64,000 nt of DNA from JBBSIN01 sp038232055 (GCA_038232055.1 JBBSIN010000004.1:1-64000); one strand, 5' to 3'. Shown: positions 41,619-50,937, numbered from the stretch's first letter. Numbers and translations are program-made. Notes: a model not told the origin generated them from the letters alone.

Positions 41619-41741
41619 CGTTACCCCCCGCACTCCTGCTGCGAGCGTAAGCCGCATTCCGGCCTGCACCGGCTCGGGAAGCGGCGTGTTGCTCGGCGCG
41701 CCGAGCGGAATCTGTCGCAGGGCCGCCCTAGCGTCCGCCTC

Positions 41742-43517
41742 GTGACCGTTTTGGCGCACTTCCCGGCGCAGGCGAGCTTCGACGAGCTTGGCACGCCCCT
41801 GCGCGACGTGACCTTCGTCGTCGTCGATCTCGAGACGACCGGTGGGTCACCCGCTGGCTCAGCCATCACCGAGATCGGCGCGGTCAAGGTGCGCGGCGGC
41901 GAGGTGCTCGGCGAGTTCGCGACGCTGGTCAACCCGCAGGCCACCATCCCGCCGTTCATCGCGGTGCTGACGGGCATCACCGATGCGATGGTCGCCGCGG
42001 CCCCTCGGGTCGACGCGGCGCTCCCCGCCTTTCTGGAGTTTGCGCGCGGGACGGTCCTCGTCGCGCACAACGCACCCTTCGATGTGGGATTCCTCCGCGC
42101 CGGCTGCGAGCGCACCGGCACCCCGTGGCCGGGGTTCGACTCCGTCGACACTGCCCGGCTCGCCCGCCGGGTGCTGACCCGTGATGAGGCACCCGACTGC
42201 AAGCTCGCGACGCTCGCGCGCCTCGTCCATGCCACGACCCAGCCGTGCCACCGAGCACTCGCCGACGCTCGCGCAACCGTCGACGTGCTGCACGCCCTGC
42301 TCGAACGCCTGGGGGGACTCGGAGTCCAGTCACTCGAGGAGCTACGAACCTTCTCGTCGCAGGTCAGTGCCGCCCAGCGACGCAAGCGTCACCTGGCGGG
42401 GCACCTGCCCAGCGCACCGGGTGTCTACCTCTTCCGCGACGCGCGCGGCAGGGTCCTCTACATCGGCAAGAGCGGCGACCTCCGCCGGCGGGTGCGCTCG
42501 TACTTCGTCGCCTCCGAGCCGCGCACCCGGATGGCAGAGATGGTCGGACTCGCCGAACGCGTCGATGCCGTTCGCTGCGCGCATGCGCTCGAGGCGGAGG
42601 TGCGCGAGCTGCGGCTCATCGCCGAGCACAAACCGCGATACAATCGACGGTCGCGCTTTCCGGAGCGCACCCTCTACGTCAAGATCACTGTTGAGTCCTA
42701 CCCGCGGCTCTCGCTTGTTCGCGGCCTCGCTGACGACGGTGCGACCTACCTGGGGCCGTTCGGCTCGACTCGATCAGCGGAGCAGGCAGCTGCCGCGTTG
42801 CACGAGGCGTTCCGCCTCCGGCAGTGCGGGGGTCGGCTGTCCCCCCGTCGGCGACGGCCGGCGTGCGCGCTCGCCGAAATGGGCCGTTGCGGCGCACCGT
42901 GCGAGGGCCGCGAAAGCCCGACTGACTACGCGGCTCATGTCATCGCCGCGCGAGCCGCCGTGCTCGGAGACCCGCGTCCGGTCGTGGCCGCCGTGCAGCG
43001 TCGCATTTCCCGGCTGACTACCGCGGAGCGTTTCGAGGAGGCCGCGGTGCATCGCGACCGCCTCGCCGCCTTCGTCCGTGCCGCCGCCCGTCTGCAGCGG
43101 CTGTCGGCCCTGACGTCGATCGCGCAGCTGGTGGCCGCTCGCCCTGCCGCGTCGGGCGGCTGGGAGCTTGCCGTCGTCCGGCACGGGAGACTGGTCGCGG
43201 CTGGCGTCACGGCGGCCGGCGCCGCCGTGCGGCCCTACGTCGACGCCCTGGTCGCCACCGCCGAGACTGTCGCGCCCGGGCCCGGACCAACGCCGTGCGC
43301 GAGCGCCGAGGAGACCGAGTGCCTGCTGCGCTGGCTCGATGCCGCCGGAACGCGGCTCGTGGAGGTCACCGAATCGTGGCGGTCCCCCGCCGCAGGAGCC
43401 GCCCGACTCCGGACGTGGCTTGAGCAGGCGTACGACGGCCCCGCTAGCGTGTCGGTGCTCGACGACGGTAGGGGGCTGCGCCCGGTGCACCAACCGGCTC
43501 GCGCCGGTGCGGGATAG
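41742..43517 (+). CDS. DEDDh exonuclease fused to GIY-YIG (UvrC-like) nuclease
   Basis: A 591-residue two-nuclease protein. Residues about 20-195 are a DnaQ-type exonuclease with all DEDDh acids: VVDLETTGG, HNAPFDVGFL and HRALADARATVDV. A GIY-YIG domain follows at about 225-305 (PGVYLFRDARGRVLYIGKSG, then LRRRVRSYF). Near the C-terminus a UvrBC-interaction-like motif, AERFEEAAVHRDRLAAF, is seen. The C-terminal RNase H-like nuclease of true UvrC is missing. The start is GTG 41742. It matches Rv2191-type proteins of mycobacteria, next to trpD and the cta-qcr genes, and probably trims or incises damaged DNA. Confidence 0.9.
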   Translation: MTVLAHFPAQASFDELGTPLRDVTFVVVDLETTGGSPAGSAITEIGAVKVRGGEVLGEFATLVNPQATIPPFIAVLTGITDAMVAAAPRVDAALPAFLEFARGTVLVAHNAPFDVGFLRAGCERTGTPWPGFDSVDTARLARRVLTRDEAPDCKLATLARLVHATTQPCHRALADARATVDVLHALLERLGGLGVQSLEELRTFSSQVSAAQRRKRHLAGHLPSAPGVYLFRDARGRVLYIGKSGDLRRRVRSYFVASEPRTRMAEMVGLAERVDAVRCAHALEAEVRELRLIAEHKPRYNRRSRFPERTLYVKITVESYPRLSLVRGLADDGATYLGPFGSTRSAEQAAAALHEAFRLRQCGGRLSPRRRRPACALAEMGRCGAPCEGRESPTDYAAHVIAARAAVLGDPRPVVAAVQRRISRLTTAERFEEAAVHRDRLAAFVRAAARLQRLSALTSIAQLVAARPAASGGWELAVVRHGRLVAAGVTAAGAAVRPYVDALVATAETVAPGPGPTPCASAEETECLLRWLDAAGTRLVEVTESWRSPAAGAARLRTWLEQAYDGPASVSVLDDGRGLRPVHQPARAGAG

Positions 43518-43546
43518 TCTCGCGGCCATCTCCGGGAAGGTTGGTC

Positions 43547-43843
43547 GTGATCACTGCCATCGTGCTCGTGAAGTGTGCCGTCGACCGCATTCCCGAGGTG
43601 GCCGAGTCGATCGCCGATCTGACCGGGGTCAGCGAGGTCTACTCGGTGACCGGCGACGTCGACCTCGTCGCCATGGTGCGGGTCCGCGAGCACGAGGAGC
43701 TCGCCGACGTCATCGCCGACCGGCTGAGCAAGGTGGCGGGTGTACTCGAGACCGAGACGCACATCGCCTTCCGTTCCTACTCCCAGCATGATCTCGAAGC
43801 GGCGTTCGCGCTCGGCTTGGACGACGAGGCCGACCCGGACTGA
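43547..43843 (+). CDS. Stand-alone Lrp/AsnC ligand-binding (RAM) domain protein
   Basis: A 98-residue protein consisting only of the AsnC_trans_reg/RAM domain: VLVKCAVDRIPEVAESIADL, then GVSEVYSVTGDVDLVAMVRV and LETETHIAFRSYS. It lacks the HTH of full Lrp proteins, so it cannot bind DNA alone. It may sense an amino acid and modulate a partner by oligomerisation. The start is GTG 43547; an in-frame TTG at 43541 is possible. It is convergent with trpD, which makes a link to aromatic amino acid metabolism conceivable but unproven. Confidence 0.85.
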   Translation: MITAIVLVKCAVDRIPEVAESIADLTGVSEVYSVTGDVDLVAMVRVREHEELADVIADRLSKVAGVLETETHIAFRSYSQHDLEAAFALGLDDEADPD

Positions 43844-43871
43844 GCCGTTGTTGCTCGGACCGCAGAGCCGC

Positions 43872-44912
43872 TCAGCCGTCGCGCACACACGACCGCGCGA
43901 CGTCCACCCAGCGCTTGAGCGTCGCGGCCGCCCGGCCGGAGTCCAGCGCGGTATAGGCACGGCCTTGTGCGGCGGCGAGCTGCGGTACCAGAGGCCCGTC
44001 GGTGAGCTCCAGCGCCACTAGCGCCGCCGCGGCGTTGAGGACGACGGCGTCGCGCACCGGGCCCTTTTCGCCGGCGAGCAGTGCGCGGGCGGCCGCGGCG
44101 TTGTACGCGGCGTCGGCACCGCGCAGGTCCTCCAACGTCGCGGGGGGGATCCCGAGGTCGGCCGGGTCGACCGTGTCGCGCCGTACCTCCCCGGCACGGA
44201 CCGTCCACACCGTCGACGTGGTGGTCGTCGTGAGCTCGTCCAGCCCGTCGTCGCCGCGGAAGACCAGCGCCGACGCGCCACGCGCGCCCAGCACGCCGGC
44301 CATGACCGGAGCCATCCGCGCGTCCGCCACGCCGACCGCCTGCGCGCCCGGGTGCGCCGGGTTGGTAAGCGGGCCCAGGAAGTTGAACACGGTCGCTACG
44401 CCGAGCTCCCGGCGCGGCGCGGCGGCATGCCGAAGTGCCGGGTGGAAGACCGGGGCGAAACAGAACCCGATCCCTGCCTCGGCGACGCAGCGGGCCACCC
44501 CGGCCGGTGACAGGTCGACGACGACGCCGAGCTCCTCGAGGAGGTCAGCGGACCCGCAGGCGGACGACGCGGCCCGGTTGCCGTGCTTGACGACCGTCGG
44601 GCCCGCCGCCGCGACGACGAGCGCGGCCATCGTCGAGATGTTGACGGTGTGGGCGCGGTCGCCACCCGTCCCGCAGGTGTCGACGATGGGGCCCGGAATG
44701 TTCAGCGGAGCCGCGTTGTCGAGCATTGCCGCAACGAGGCCGGCCACCTCCGGCGGCGTCTCCCCCTTGGCGCGCAGCGCGACCGCGAAACCGGCGACCT
44801 GAGCGGGTGTAGCCGCACCCGCCATCACCTGCCCCATCGCCCAAGCGGTCTCCGCAGCGGTCAGCGACTCGCCGCGGAGCAGAGTCGTGAGCAGGCCCGG
44901 CCATGTCGCCAC
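43872..44912 (-). CDS. trpD: Anthranilate phosphoribosyltransferase
   Basis: A 346-residue enzyme of tryptophan synthesis that joins anthranilate and PRPP. Motifs are VDTCGTGGDRAHTVNIST (PRPP site), VVKHGNRAASSACGSADLLE, FAPVFHPALRH, FNFLGPLTNPA and DGLDELTT, all as expected. The start is GTG 44912, giving VATWPGLLTTLLRG. No other trp genes are present, as in mycobacteria, where trpD (Rv2192c) also lies alone beside ctaE. It follows the zinc-ribbon gene by ten bases. Confidence 0.96.
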   Translation of the reverse strand: MATWPGLLTTLLRGESLTAAETAWAMGQVMAGAATPAQVAGFAVALRAKGETPPEVAGLVAAMLDNAAPLNIPGPIVDTCGTGGDRAHTVNISTMAALVVAAAGPTVVKHGNRAASSACGSADLLEELGVVVDLSPAGVARCVAEAGIGFCFAPVFHPALRHAAAPRRELGVATVFNFLGPLTNPAHPGAQAVGVADARMAPVMAGVLGARGASALVFRGDDGLDELTTTTTSTVWTVRAGEVRRDTVDPADLGIPPATLEDLRGADAAYNAAAARALLAGEKGPVRDAVVLNAAAALVALELTDGPLVPQLAAAQGRAYTALDSGRAAATLKRWVDVARSCVRDG

Positions 44913-44922
44913 GGTGCCGAGG

Positions 44923-45189
44923 CTAGTGGTCGAGCGCCTTGTGCAGGTCGGCCCCGAGCCGCTCGGTGTCAACGTGCAGCCGTGGCGCGACTTCGGCGAG
45001 CTGCCGGCCGGCCGTCGCGAGCGCGGCGGCCGCCGAAGTCACCTGTCGAACGGCGGCGGCCACGACCGTCGTGTACTCGGCGGACAGCGCCGCACCACAG
45101 CGGGGGCAGTGGCCGGCGGCACCCGGCTGCAGCACCTCCACCAGGCGGAACTGCTGCCCGCAGCGCCCGCACCAGGACCCGACGTCCAC
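44923..45189 (-). CDS. Small zinc-ribbon protein
   Basis: An 88-residue protein with two CxxC pairs (CGRCGQQF and CPRCGAAL), forming a probable zinc ribbon, followed by a C-terminal helical part (AAAVRQVTSAAAALATAGRQ). The start is GTG 45189, two bases after the stop of the receiver-like gene, so the two are probably one transcription unit running toward trpD. The function is unknown. Confidence 0.75.
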   Translation of the reverse strand: MDVGSWCGRCGQQFRLVEVLQPGAAGHCPRCGAALSAEYTTVVAAAVRQVTSAAAALATAGRQLAEVAPRLHVDTERLGADLHKALDH

Positions 45190-45191
45190 GG

Positions 45192-45653
45192 CTAGCGACG
45201 GCGGGCGGGAACGCCGCGGGCACGGGCGCGGAGCAGGTCGGCGACCGTGGCGGCAGCGGTCACCGGGTCGAGCGGATGCGCGAGCGTGCCGTCGGCCCGG
45301 GACCACGCGGCGAGCCAGGCGTCATCGCGCCGACCCACGACGATGACGATCGGCGGGACGTCGGCCACCTCGTCCTTGAGCTGCCGGCATAGCCCCATGC
45401 CGCCGGTCGGCCAGGCCTCACCATCGAGCACCGCCAAGTCGATCCCCCCGGCGTCGATCTCCCGAACGACCGCGTCACCGTCGTCGATCTCGACGTAGTC
45501 GATGTGCCCGAGATCGCGGGTGGGGCGCCGGCCGACGGCGAGCATGACCCGCTCACGGGTGGCCGGGTCGTCGCTGTAGACGAGCACGGTCAGCGTCTCG
45601 GGGCCGTCCGCCACCGTCTCGGGGCTCTCCACGCCGCCGATGCTACTTCGCAT
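45192..45653 (-). CDS. Receiver-like (response-regulator fold) protein without output domain
   Basis: A 153-residue protein with a CheY-like pattern: VLVYSDDPATRERVMLAVGR, then IDLAVLDGEAWPTGGMGLC at the usual phosphorylation strand, VPPIVIVVGRRDD and AHPLDPVTAAATVADLL. The Asp in LAVLDGE fits the acceptor position, but the canonical Lys is not evident (HPLDP instead of KP), so it may not be phosphorylated. No DNA-binding domain is present. It lies between ctaG and the zinc-ribbon gene, all on the same strand. Confidence 0.75.
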   Translation of the reverse strand: MRSSIGGVESPETVADGPETLTVLVYSDDPATRERVMLAVGRRPTRDLGHIDYVEIDDGDAVVREIDAGGIDLAVLDGEAWPTGGMGLCRQLKDEVADVPPIVIVVGRRDDAWLAAWSRADGTLAHPLDPVTAAATVADLLRARARGVPARRR

Positions 45654-45657
45654 CCGA

Positions 45658-46719
45658 CTACTGCTCGGATCGCGCGGCAGCCGCTTCGCCCGCCCGTGTC
45701 GTCGAACGCCGGCTCAGTGCCCTCAGCCGGGCGTTGTACGCCGCGAGCGCAGCGTCCTCGGGGTCCTCGGCGTTCTCGCCGTCCCCAGTCTCGGTGGTGC
45801 GACCACCAAGCCGGTCCAACTGCCCGCGCCGGTCGATCTGCTCGAGCCGGTCGAGCCGGCGATCTTCGCGCTGCGCCTCTCGCTCGTCGGCCTGCATCCA
45901 CTGCACCGCCACGCAGCCGACGAGCAGCAGCGAGGCGATCTCACCGGCTGCCCAGAGCAGGCCACCTCCTGTGTGCTGGTCGGCGAGCGGGGTCCCGCCC
46001 CAGGTGCGGTGCAGTCCGGCGTACCAGTGACCAGCGATCACCGAGTTCTGACTCAGGATCGCCACGCCGAGGAAGGCGTGGAACGGCACTGTGATGAAGA
46101 CCAGGACCAGCCGCAGCAGGTGCGGCAGGCGGTGCGGCAGCGGATCGAGTCCGAGCACCGGCCACAGGAAGAGGCAGCCCACAGCGAGCAGGTGCCCGTG
46201 CAGCACCACGTGCCAGAACTCTGAGCGCAGGGTCGCCTCGTAGATCGGCGAGAAGTAGAGCACGAACGGCGATGCGATGAACAGGAAGGTCCCGACCAGC
46301 GGATGCATCATCACCCGGGCGACCCGGCTGTGCAGCACGGCGAGCAGTCGCCGGCGCCCGTCCATTGGGAGCGTGCGCAGGGCAAGGGTGATCGGAGCGC
46401 CGAGCGCGAGGAAGACCGGGGCGATCATCGTCAGCAGCATGTGCTGGGCCATATGCGCCGAGAAGAGCACATCGTCGTACGCCGCGAGGCCCGAGATCGC
46501 CGCGATGGCCACCGAACCCAGGCCACCGGCGAGGAACGACACCGACCGGGCGACGGGCCAGCGGTCACCGCGGCGGGACAGCCGCCGGACGCCCGCGAGG
46601 TAGAGCCCGGCGAGCGCCACGAGGACGCAGGCGGCGACCGGTTCGACGGCCCAATCGGTCACCAGCCGAAGCGCCGTCAGGGGCGGCGGCACGTCCGCCT
46701 CCAGGTGGGCGAGCAACAC
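45658..46719 (-). CDS. ctaG: Cytochrome c oxidase assembly factor CtaG (Caa3_CtaG family)
   Basis: A 353-residue polytopic membrane protein with about seven helices and the family signatures SAHMAQHMLLTMIAPVFLA, SEFWHVVLHGHLLAVGCLF and FHAFLGVAILSQNSVIAG. The conserved His residues may handle copper for oxidase CuB assembly. The hydrophilic C-terminus (ADEREAQREDRRLDRLEQ) is charged and likely cytosolic. GTG start at 46719. It is divergent from ctaE with 63 bases between starts, fitting co-regulation with the terminal oxidase. Confidence 0.9.
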   Translation of the reverse strand: MLLAHLEADVPPPLTALRLVTDWAVEPVAACVLVALAGLYLAGVRRLSRRGDRWPVARSVSFLAGGLGSVAIAAISGLAAYDDVLFSAHMAQHMLLTMIAPVFLALGAPITLALRTLPMDGRRRLLAVLHSRVARVMMHPLVGTFLFIASPFVLYFSPIYEATLRSEFWHVVLHGHLLAVGCLFLWPVLGLDPLPHRLPHLLRLVLVFITVPFHAFLGVAILSQNSVIAGHWYAGLHRTWGGTPLADQHTGGGLLWAAGEIASLLLVGCVAVQWMQADEREAQREDRRLDRLEQIDRRGQLDRLGGRTTETGDGENAEDPEDAALAAYNARLRALSRRSTTRAGEAAAARSEQ

Positions 46720-46782
46720 CGGCTCAGACTAGGCGTACCTCGTCGGGGGGTCGCCTGCCGTTCGTCGTACGGGGCGGTAATA

Positions 46783-47397
46783 ATGGCGCCCGTGGCGAGC
46801 GCTGTAGCGGTGGAGAACGCCCCGTCCCACGGGGCACCGACCAGGCCCAACCTGGTCAGCGTCGGCACCATTGTGTGGCTGTCCTCAGAGCTCATGTTCT
46901 TCGCCGCGTTGTTCGCGATGTACTTCACGGTCCGCGCGGTCACCGTGGGCACCGGCGCGCCGTGGCCACCTTTCCCAGTCGAGCTCGACCTCAAGACGGC
47001 AGCTCCGTTCACCATCGTGCTGGTGCTCTCCAGCATCACCTGCCAGGTCGGGGTCTTCGCCGCGGAGCGCGGCGACGTCCACGGCATGCGGCGCTGGTTC
47101 TTCTACACATTCCTGATGGGCTCGATCTTCGTCGCGGGGCAGTCCTACGAGTACTTCGTCCACAACAGGTTCTCGATGGCGACCAACTCCTACGGCTCGG
47201 TCTACTACCTGGCTACCGGCTTCCACGGCCTGCACGTCATCGGTGGTCTCCTGGCCTTCATCATCGTGCTCGCCAGATCCACCTACGGGCGCTTCACCCC
47301 TGACAAGGCCACGACGGCGATCGTGGTCTCCTACTACTGGCACTTCGTCGATGTGGTGTGGATCGGTTTGTTCGCGACCATCTACCTGATCCGGTGA
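46783..47397 (+). CDS. ctaE: Cytochrome c oxidase subunit III
   Basis: A 204-residue membrane subunit of the aa3 oxidase with five hydrophobic helices, the actinobacterial short form. Motifs are SVGTIVWLSSELMFFAALFA, GQSYEYFVH, TGFHGLHVIGGLLAF and SYYWHFVDVVWIGLFATIY, with the conserved Glu and His. It starts the ctaE-qcrC-qcrA-qcrB operon; qcrC begins ten bases after its stop. The order equals that in mycobacteria. Confidence 0.97.
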   Translation: MAPVASAVAVENAPSHGAPTRPNLVSVGTIVWLSSELMFFAALFAMYFTVRAVTVGTGAPWPPFPVELDLKTAAPFTIVLVLSSITCQVGVFAAERGDVHGMRRWFFYTFLMGSIFVAGQSYEYFVHNRFSMATNSYGSVYYLATGFHGLHVIGGLLAFIIVLARSTYGRFTPDKATTAIVVSYYWHFVDVVWIGLFATIYLIR

Positions 47398-47407
47398 GGA
47401 CCCTCTG

Positions 47408-48214
47408 GTGACGACGCTTCCCGCCGGCTCGGTCGATAGACAGTCCCGGCGTTCGCGCGCCCGCCGCCGGTCCGGCTATTTCGTCCTGGTGCTCACTCTC
47501 GGTATTCTCGGGGCGGTCTACGCCGCTCTCGCGCCGACCGGGCAGGCCGACGACGCCACGCCGACGGCCGCCGTAACCCAGGGCCGCGCGCTCTACCTCA
47601 CCGGCTGCTCGAGCTGTCACGGTCTGCAGGCCCAGGGCACCAGCGTCGCACCGAGCCTGATCGGCGTGGGCGCAGCCGCTGTCGACTTCCAGGTCGGGAC
47701 CGGTCGGATGCCGCTCATGCAGCAGGGCGTCCAGGCCGATCGGAAGCGACCGAAGTACACCCAACCGCAGATCGACCAGCTGGCGGCCTATGTCGCATCG
47801 CTGGCGCCGGGTCCGGCCGTGCCGAGCAGTGACCTCCTCGACATCTCCCAGGGCGACGCGGCGCGCGGCGGCCAGCTCTTTCGCGCCAACTGCGCGCAGT
47901 GCCACAACTTCAACGGCAGCGGCGGCGCACTGACTTACGGAAAGTACGCGCCCACTCTGCATCCCGCGACGTCGAAGCAGATCTACGAGGCGATGCTGAC
48001 CGGGCCCGAGCAGATGCCGGTTTTCGGCGACAACCAGCTGACCCCCAAGGACAAGCTCGACATCATCACGTTCCTCAAGACCACGCGCGCGGAGGGCAAC
48101 CCGGGCGGCTTCAGCCTCGGCCGGGTCGGCCCGGTGCCGGAGGGTCTGGTGGGTTGGCTGGTCGGTACCGGCGTACTCGTGCTCGCGACCTTGTGGATCG
48201 GCGCGCGGATATGA
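47408..48214 (+). CDS. qcrC: Cytochrome bc1 complex diheme cytochrome c subunit
   Basis: A 268-residue subunit with an N-terminal membrane helix (YFVLVLTLGILGAVYAALA), two c-type heme sites, CSSCH and CAQCH, and a C-terminal helix (GLVGWLVGTGVLVLATLWI). The diheme form replaces soluble cytochrome c in actinobacteria and wires the bc1 complex directly to the aa3 oxidase in a supercomplex. Distal Met ligands are plausible at TGRMPLM and GPEQMPVF. The start is GTG 47408. Its stop overlaps the qcrA ATG. Confidence 0.97.
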   Translation: MTTLPAGSVDRQSRRSRARRRSGYFVLVLTLGILGAVYAALAPTGQADDATPTAAVTQGRALYLTGCSSCHGLQAQGTSVAPSLIGVGAAAVDFQVGTGRMPLMQQGVQADRKRPKYTQPQIDQLAAYVASLAPGPAVPSSDLLDISQGDAARGGQLFRANCAQCHNFNGSGGALTYGKYAPTLHPATSKQIYEAMLTGPEQMPVFGDNQLTPKDKLDIITFLKTTRAEGNPGGFSLGRVGPVPEGLVGWLVGTGVLVLATLWIGARI

Positions 48215-49320
48215 GTGAACAGGTCCCCCCCGGGGCGGGACCGGGCGAGCTCGGCGAGTTCGACCCGGCCCGTGGCGGCACCACCAGCGGCGGCCCGGTG
48301 CTCCGGCCGGGCACACCGGTGCGTCACGTCGGCCCACCGCCGGGAGCGGAGCCGCCCGGCGGACCTGTCGGTGCGGCCGGTCCGGTGGCTACCCGATCCG
48401 AGTACGAGACCGAGCCATCGGAGCACGACCCACGGGAGGAGCGTCGCGCCGAGCGACGGGTCGCCCTGCTCTTCGTCATCTCCGCACTGGCGACGTTCGG
48501 CTTCTGCGTCGCCTATGTGTTCATGAAGATCCACACCGCCGACTACGGCGCCGCGCAGAACTACGTGCTCGGCGCCACCCTCGCGCTGGCGCTCTTCACA
48601 TTGGGCGCCGGCCAGGTGCTCTGGGCCAAGGCGCTGACGCCCAAGGAGCACGCCGTCCAGGATCGCCACGACGGCGGCTCCTCCGCTGCCGAGCGCGAAG
48701 AGCTCGACCAAGTGTTCTTCCGCGGCGCCGATCAGCTCGGCATCGCGCGTTTCCCGCTGGCCAGGCGTAGCTTGCTCTTCGCCGCGGGGGTCTTTCCCCT
48801 CGCTGCCGTTGTGTTGCTGCGCGACCTCGGCCCTGCCCCGGAGAAGCAGCTGCGGCACACCGCGTGGCAGCCCGGCAAGCGCCTCGTAGACGTCGAAACC
48901 AAGGAGCCGATCCAGGTCGGCGACATGCGGGTGGGCAGCATCCTCACGGTCATGCCCGAGGGCTACCAGGACCTTCCCGAGGAGGACTGGGCGTTGGCGC
49001 CGACGATTCTCATTCGCACCCGTCCCACCGAGCTACGCGCGCCGACGAATATGAACTGGACCGTCGACGGCTACGTGGCCTACTCGAAGGTCTGCACCCA
49101 TGCCGGCTGCCCGACCAGTCTGTACGAGCAGCAGACCCAGAACCTGCTCTGCCCGTGTCACCAGTCGACGTTCAAGGTGACCGAAGGCTGCCGGGTCATC
49201 TTCGGCCCGGCCGCCCGGGCGTTGCCGCAGCTGCCCATCGCGGTCGACAACCAGGGCTATTTCGTCGCCCAGAGCGACTACCGTGAACCCGTAGGCCCGA
49301 GCTTCTGGGAGCGTGGCTGA
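48211..49320 (+). CDS. qcrA: Cytochrome bc1 complex Rieske iron-sulfur subunit
   Basis: A 369-residue subunit. The Gly/Pro-rich N-terminus is followed by three hydrophobic helices (residues about 80-105, 112-135 and 190-210), typical of actinobacterial QcrA. The Rieske domain holds the 2Fe-2S ligands in CTHAGC and CPCHQST. The ATG overlaps qcrC by four bases, and its TGA shares one base with the qcrB ATG. It transfers electrons from quinol to the diheme QcrC. Confidence 0.97.
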   Translation: MSEQVPPGAGPGELGEFDPARGGTTSGGPVLRPGTPVRHVGPPPGAEPPGGPVGAAGPVATRSEYETEPSEHDPREERRAERRVALLFVISALATFGFCVAYVFMKIHTADYGAAQNYVLGATLALALFTLGAGQVLWAKALTPKEHAVQDRHDGGSSAAEREELDQVFFRGADQLGIARFPLARRSLLFAAGVFPLAAVVLLRDLGPAPEKQLRHTAWQPGKRLVDVETKEPIQVGDMRVGSILTVMPEGYQDLPEEDWALAPTILIRTRPTELRAPTNMNWTVDGYVAYSKVCTHAGCPTSLYEQQTQNLLCPCHQSTFKVTEGCRVIFGPAARALPQLPIAVDNQGYFVAQSDYREPVGPSFWERG

Positions 49321-50921
49321 TGAGCGTCACCGCCACCACGAGCCGCAAGGCGCTGCGCGCGGTCGACGACCGGCTCGGTGGCGCGTCGTGGCTGCGCGCC
49401 ACCATGAACAAGGTCTTTCCGGATCACTGGTCGTTCATGTTGGGCGAGATCGCCCTCTACTCCTTCATCATCCTGCTGCTCACCGGCACCTTTTTGTCGC
49501 TGTTCTTCGACGCCTCGGTGCAGCGCGTCGTCTACCACGGCAGCTACATCCCGTTGCGTGGCGTCGAGATGACACAGGCGTACGAGTCGACGCTGCGCAT
49601 CACGTTCGACATCCGTGGTGGCCTGCTGATCCGCCAGATCCATCACTGGGCGGCGCTGCTCTTCCTCTCCTCCATCGTGGTCCACCTGATGCGGGTGTTC
49701 TTCACCGGCGCGTTCCGAAAGCCGCGCGAGACCAACTGGCTGATCGGCGTCACGCTGCTCGTCCTCGGCATCCTCGAGGGCTTCGCCGGCTACTCACTGC
49801 CCGACGACCTCCTATCCGGCACCGGCCTGCGTATCGCCTTCTCGATCGTCGAGGCGATCCCGATTGTCGGCACCTGGGCCGGCTTCCTGCTCTTCGGGAG
49901 CAACTTCCCGGGCGAAGCGTTCATCCCGCGGCTGTTCGTCGTCCACATCCTGCTCATTCCGGGCGTGATCCTGGCACTGATCACCTTCCATCTGCTGATG
50001 ATCTGGCGGCAGAAGCACACCGACTTCCCGGGGCCCGGCAAGACCGAGCACACGGTCGTCGGTTCGCGGCTGTGGCCCACCTACGTCCTGAAGGGCGGCG
50101 GGTTCTTCTTCGTCGTCTTCGCCATGTCCGCCGCGCTCGGTGGGCTCGCGCAGATCAACCCGATCTGGCTCTACGGTCCGTACAACCCGGCGCACGTCTC
50201 CGCCGGCTCACAGCCAGACTGGTACATGGGTTTCCTCGACGGCGCGCTGCGGCTCATGCCCAACTGGGAGACCAACGTCCTCGGTCACACGCTGAGCTGG
50301 AACCTCCTCGTCCCGGCCCTCGTGCTGCCCGGGATCATCTTCACGCTGCTCGCTCTCTATCCGTTCCTCGAGGCGTTCGTCACCCGAGACCACGCCCACC
50401 ACAACCTGCTCGACCGGCCGCGAAACCGGCCGAACCGCACCGCGATCGGCGCGATGTCACTGTCGTTCTACGTGGTGCTCCTGCTCGCCGGCGGCAACGA
50501 CATCCTGGCCACCACCTTCCACCTGTCGATCCAGCAGCTGATCTGGACGTTCCGCATCGCGCTGTTCGTCGTACCGCCGATCGTCTACTACGTCACCAAA
50601 CGGCTCTGCATCGCGCTCCAGCGGTCGGAGAGCGAGGTCGATCACCACGGTGTCGAGACCGGGGTGATCCTTCGCTCGCCGGACGGGGAGTACACCGAGG
50701 TCCACGCCCCGGCGCCCACGCCGAAGGTGCCGGAGCTCGTCGCGGTCAGTGGGTCCGAGAGCGGCCCGGCCTCGCGGGCAGTTGCCCGTGAGGGACGGCG
50801 GCGGCGTAACGGGCACAACGGCGACGGCGGGGTGCTCGGCCGGGTCGGCGGATTCTTCTTCGAGCGTGGCAAGCGCCAGTCCGCGGACCCCGAACCGCCC
50901 CGCACGCTGACCCGTAGGTAG
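49320..50921 (+). CDS. qcrB: Cytochrome bc1 complex cytochrome b subunit
   Basis: A 533-residue membrane protein with eight or more helices. Heme-ligand histidines lie in RQIHHWAALLF, IVVHLMRVFF, VVHILLIPGVI and ITFHLLMIW, and a quinol-site-like segment (NPIWLYGPYNPAHVSAGSQP) is present. It has the long actinobacterial C-terminal extension, here ending in a basic RRRRNGHNGDGG-type tail. It forms the quinol-oxidising core of the complex. The operon ends here; the photolyase pseudogene follows on the other strand. Confidence 0.97.
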   Translation: MSVTATTSRKALRAVDDRLGGASWLRATMNKVFPDHWSFMLGEIALYSFIILLLTGTFLSLFFDASVQRVVYHGSYIPLRGVEMTQAYESTLRITFDIRGGLLIRQIHHWAALLFLSSIVVHLMRVFFTGAFRKPRETNWLIGVTLLVLGILEGFAGYSLPDDLLSGTGLRIAFSIVEAIPIVGTWAGFLLFGSNFPGEAFIPRLFVVHILLIPGVILALITFHLLMIWRQKHTDFPGPGKTEHTVVGSRLWPTYVLKGGGFFFVVFAMSAALGGLAQINPIWLYGPYNPAHVSAGSQPDWYMGFLDGALRLMPNWETNVLGHTLSWNLLVPALVLPGIIFTLLALYPFLEAFVTRDHAHHNLLDRPRNRPNRTAIGAMSLSFYVVLLLAGGNDILATTFHLSIQQLIWTFRIALFVVPPIVYYVTKRLCIALQRSESEVDHHGVETGVILRSPDGEYTEVHAPAPTPKVPELVAVSGSESGPASRAVAREGRRRRNGHNGDGGVLGRVGGFFFERGKRQSADPEPPRTLTRR

Positions 50922-50937
50922 CGACCCCGCCCCGCGG

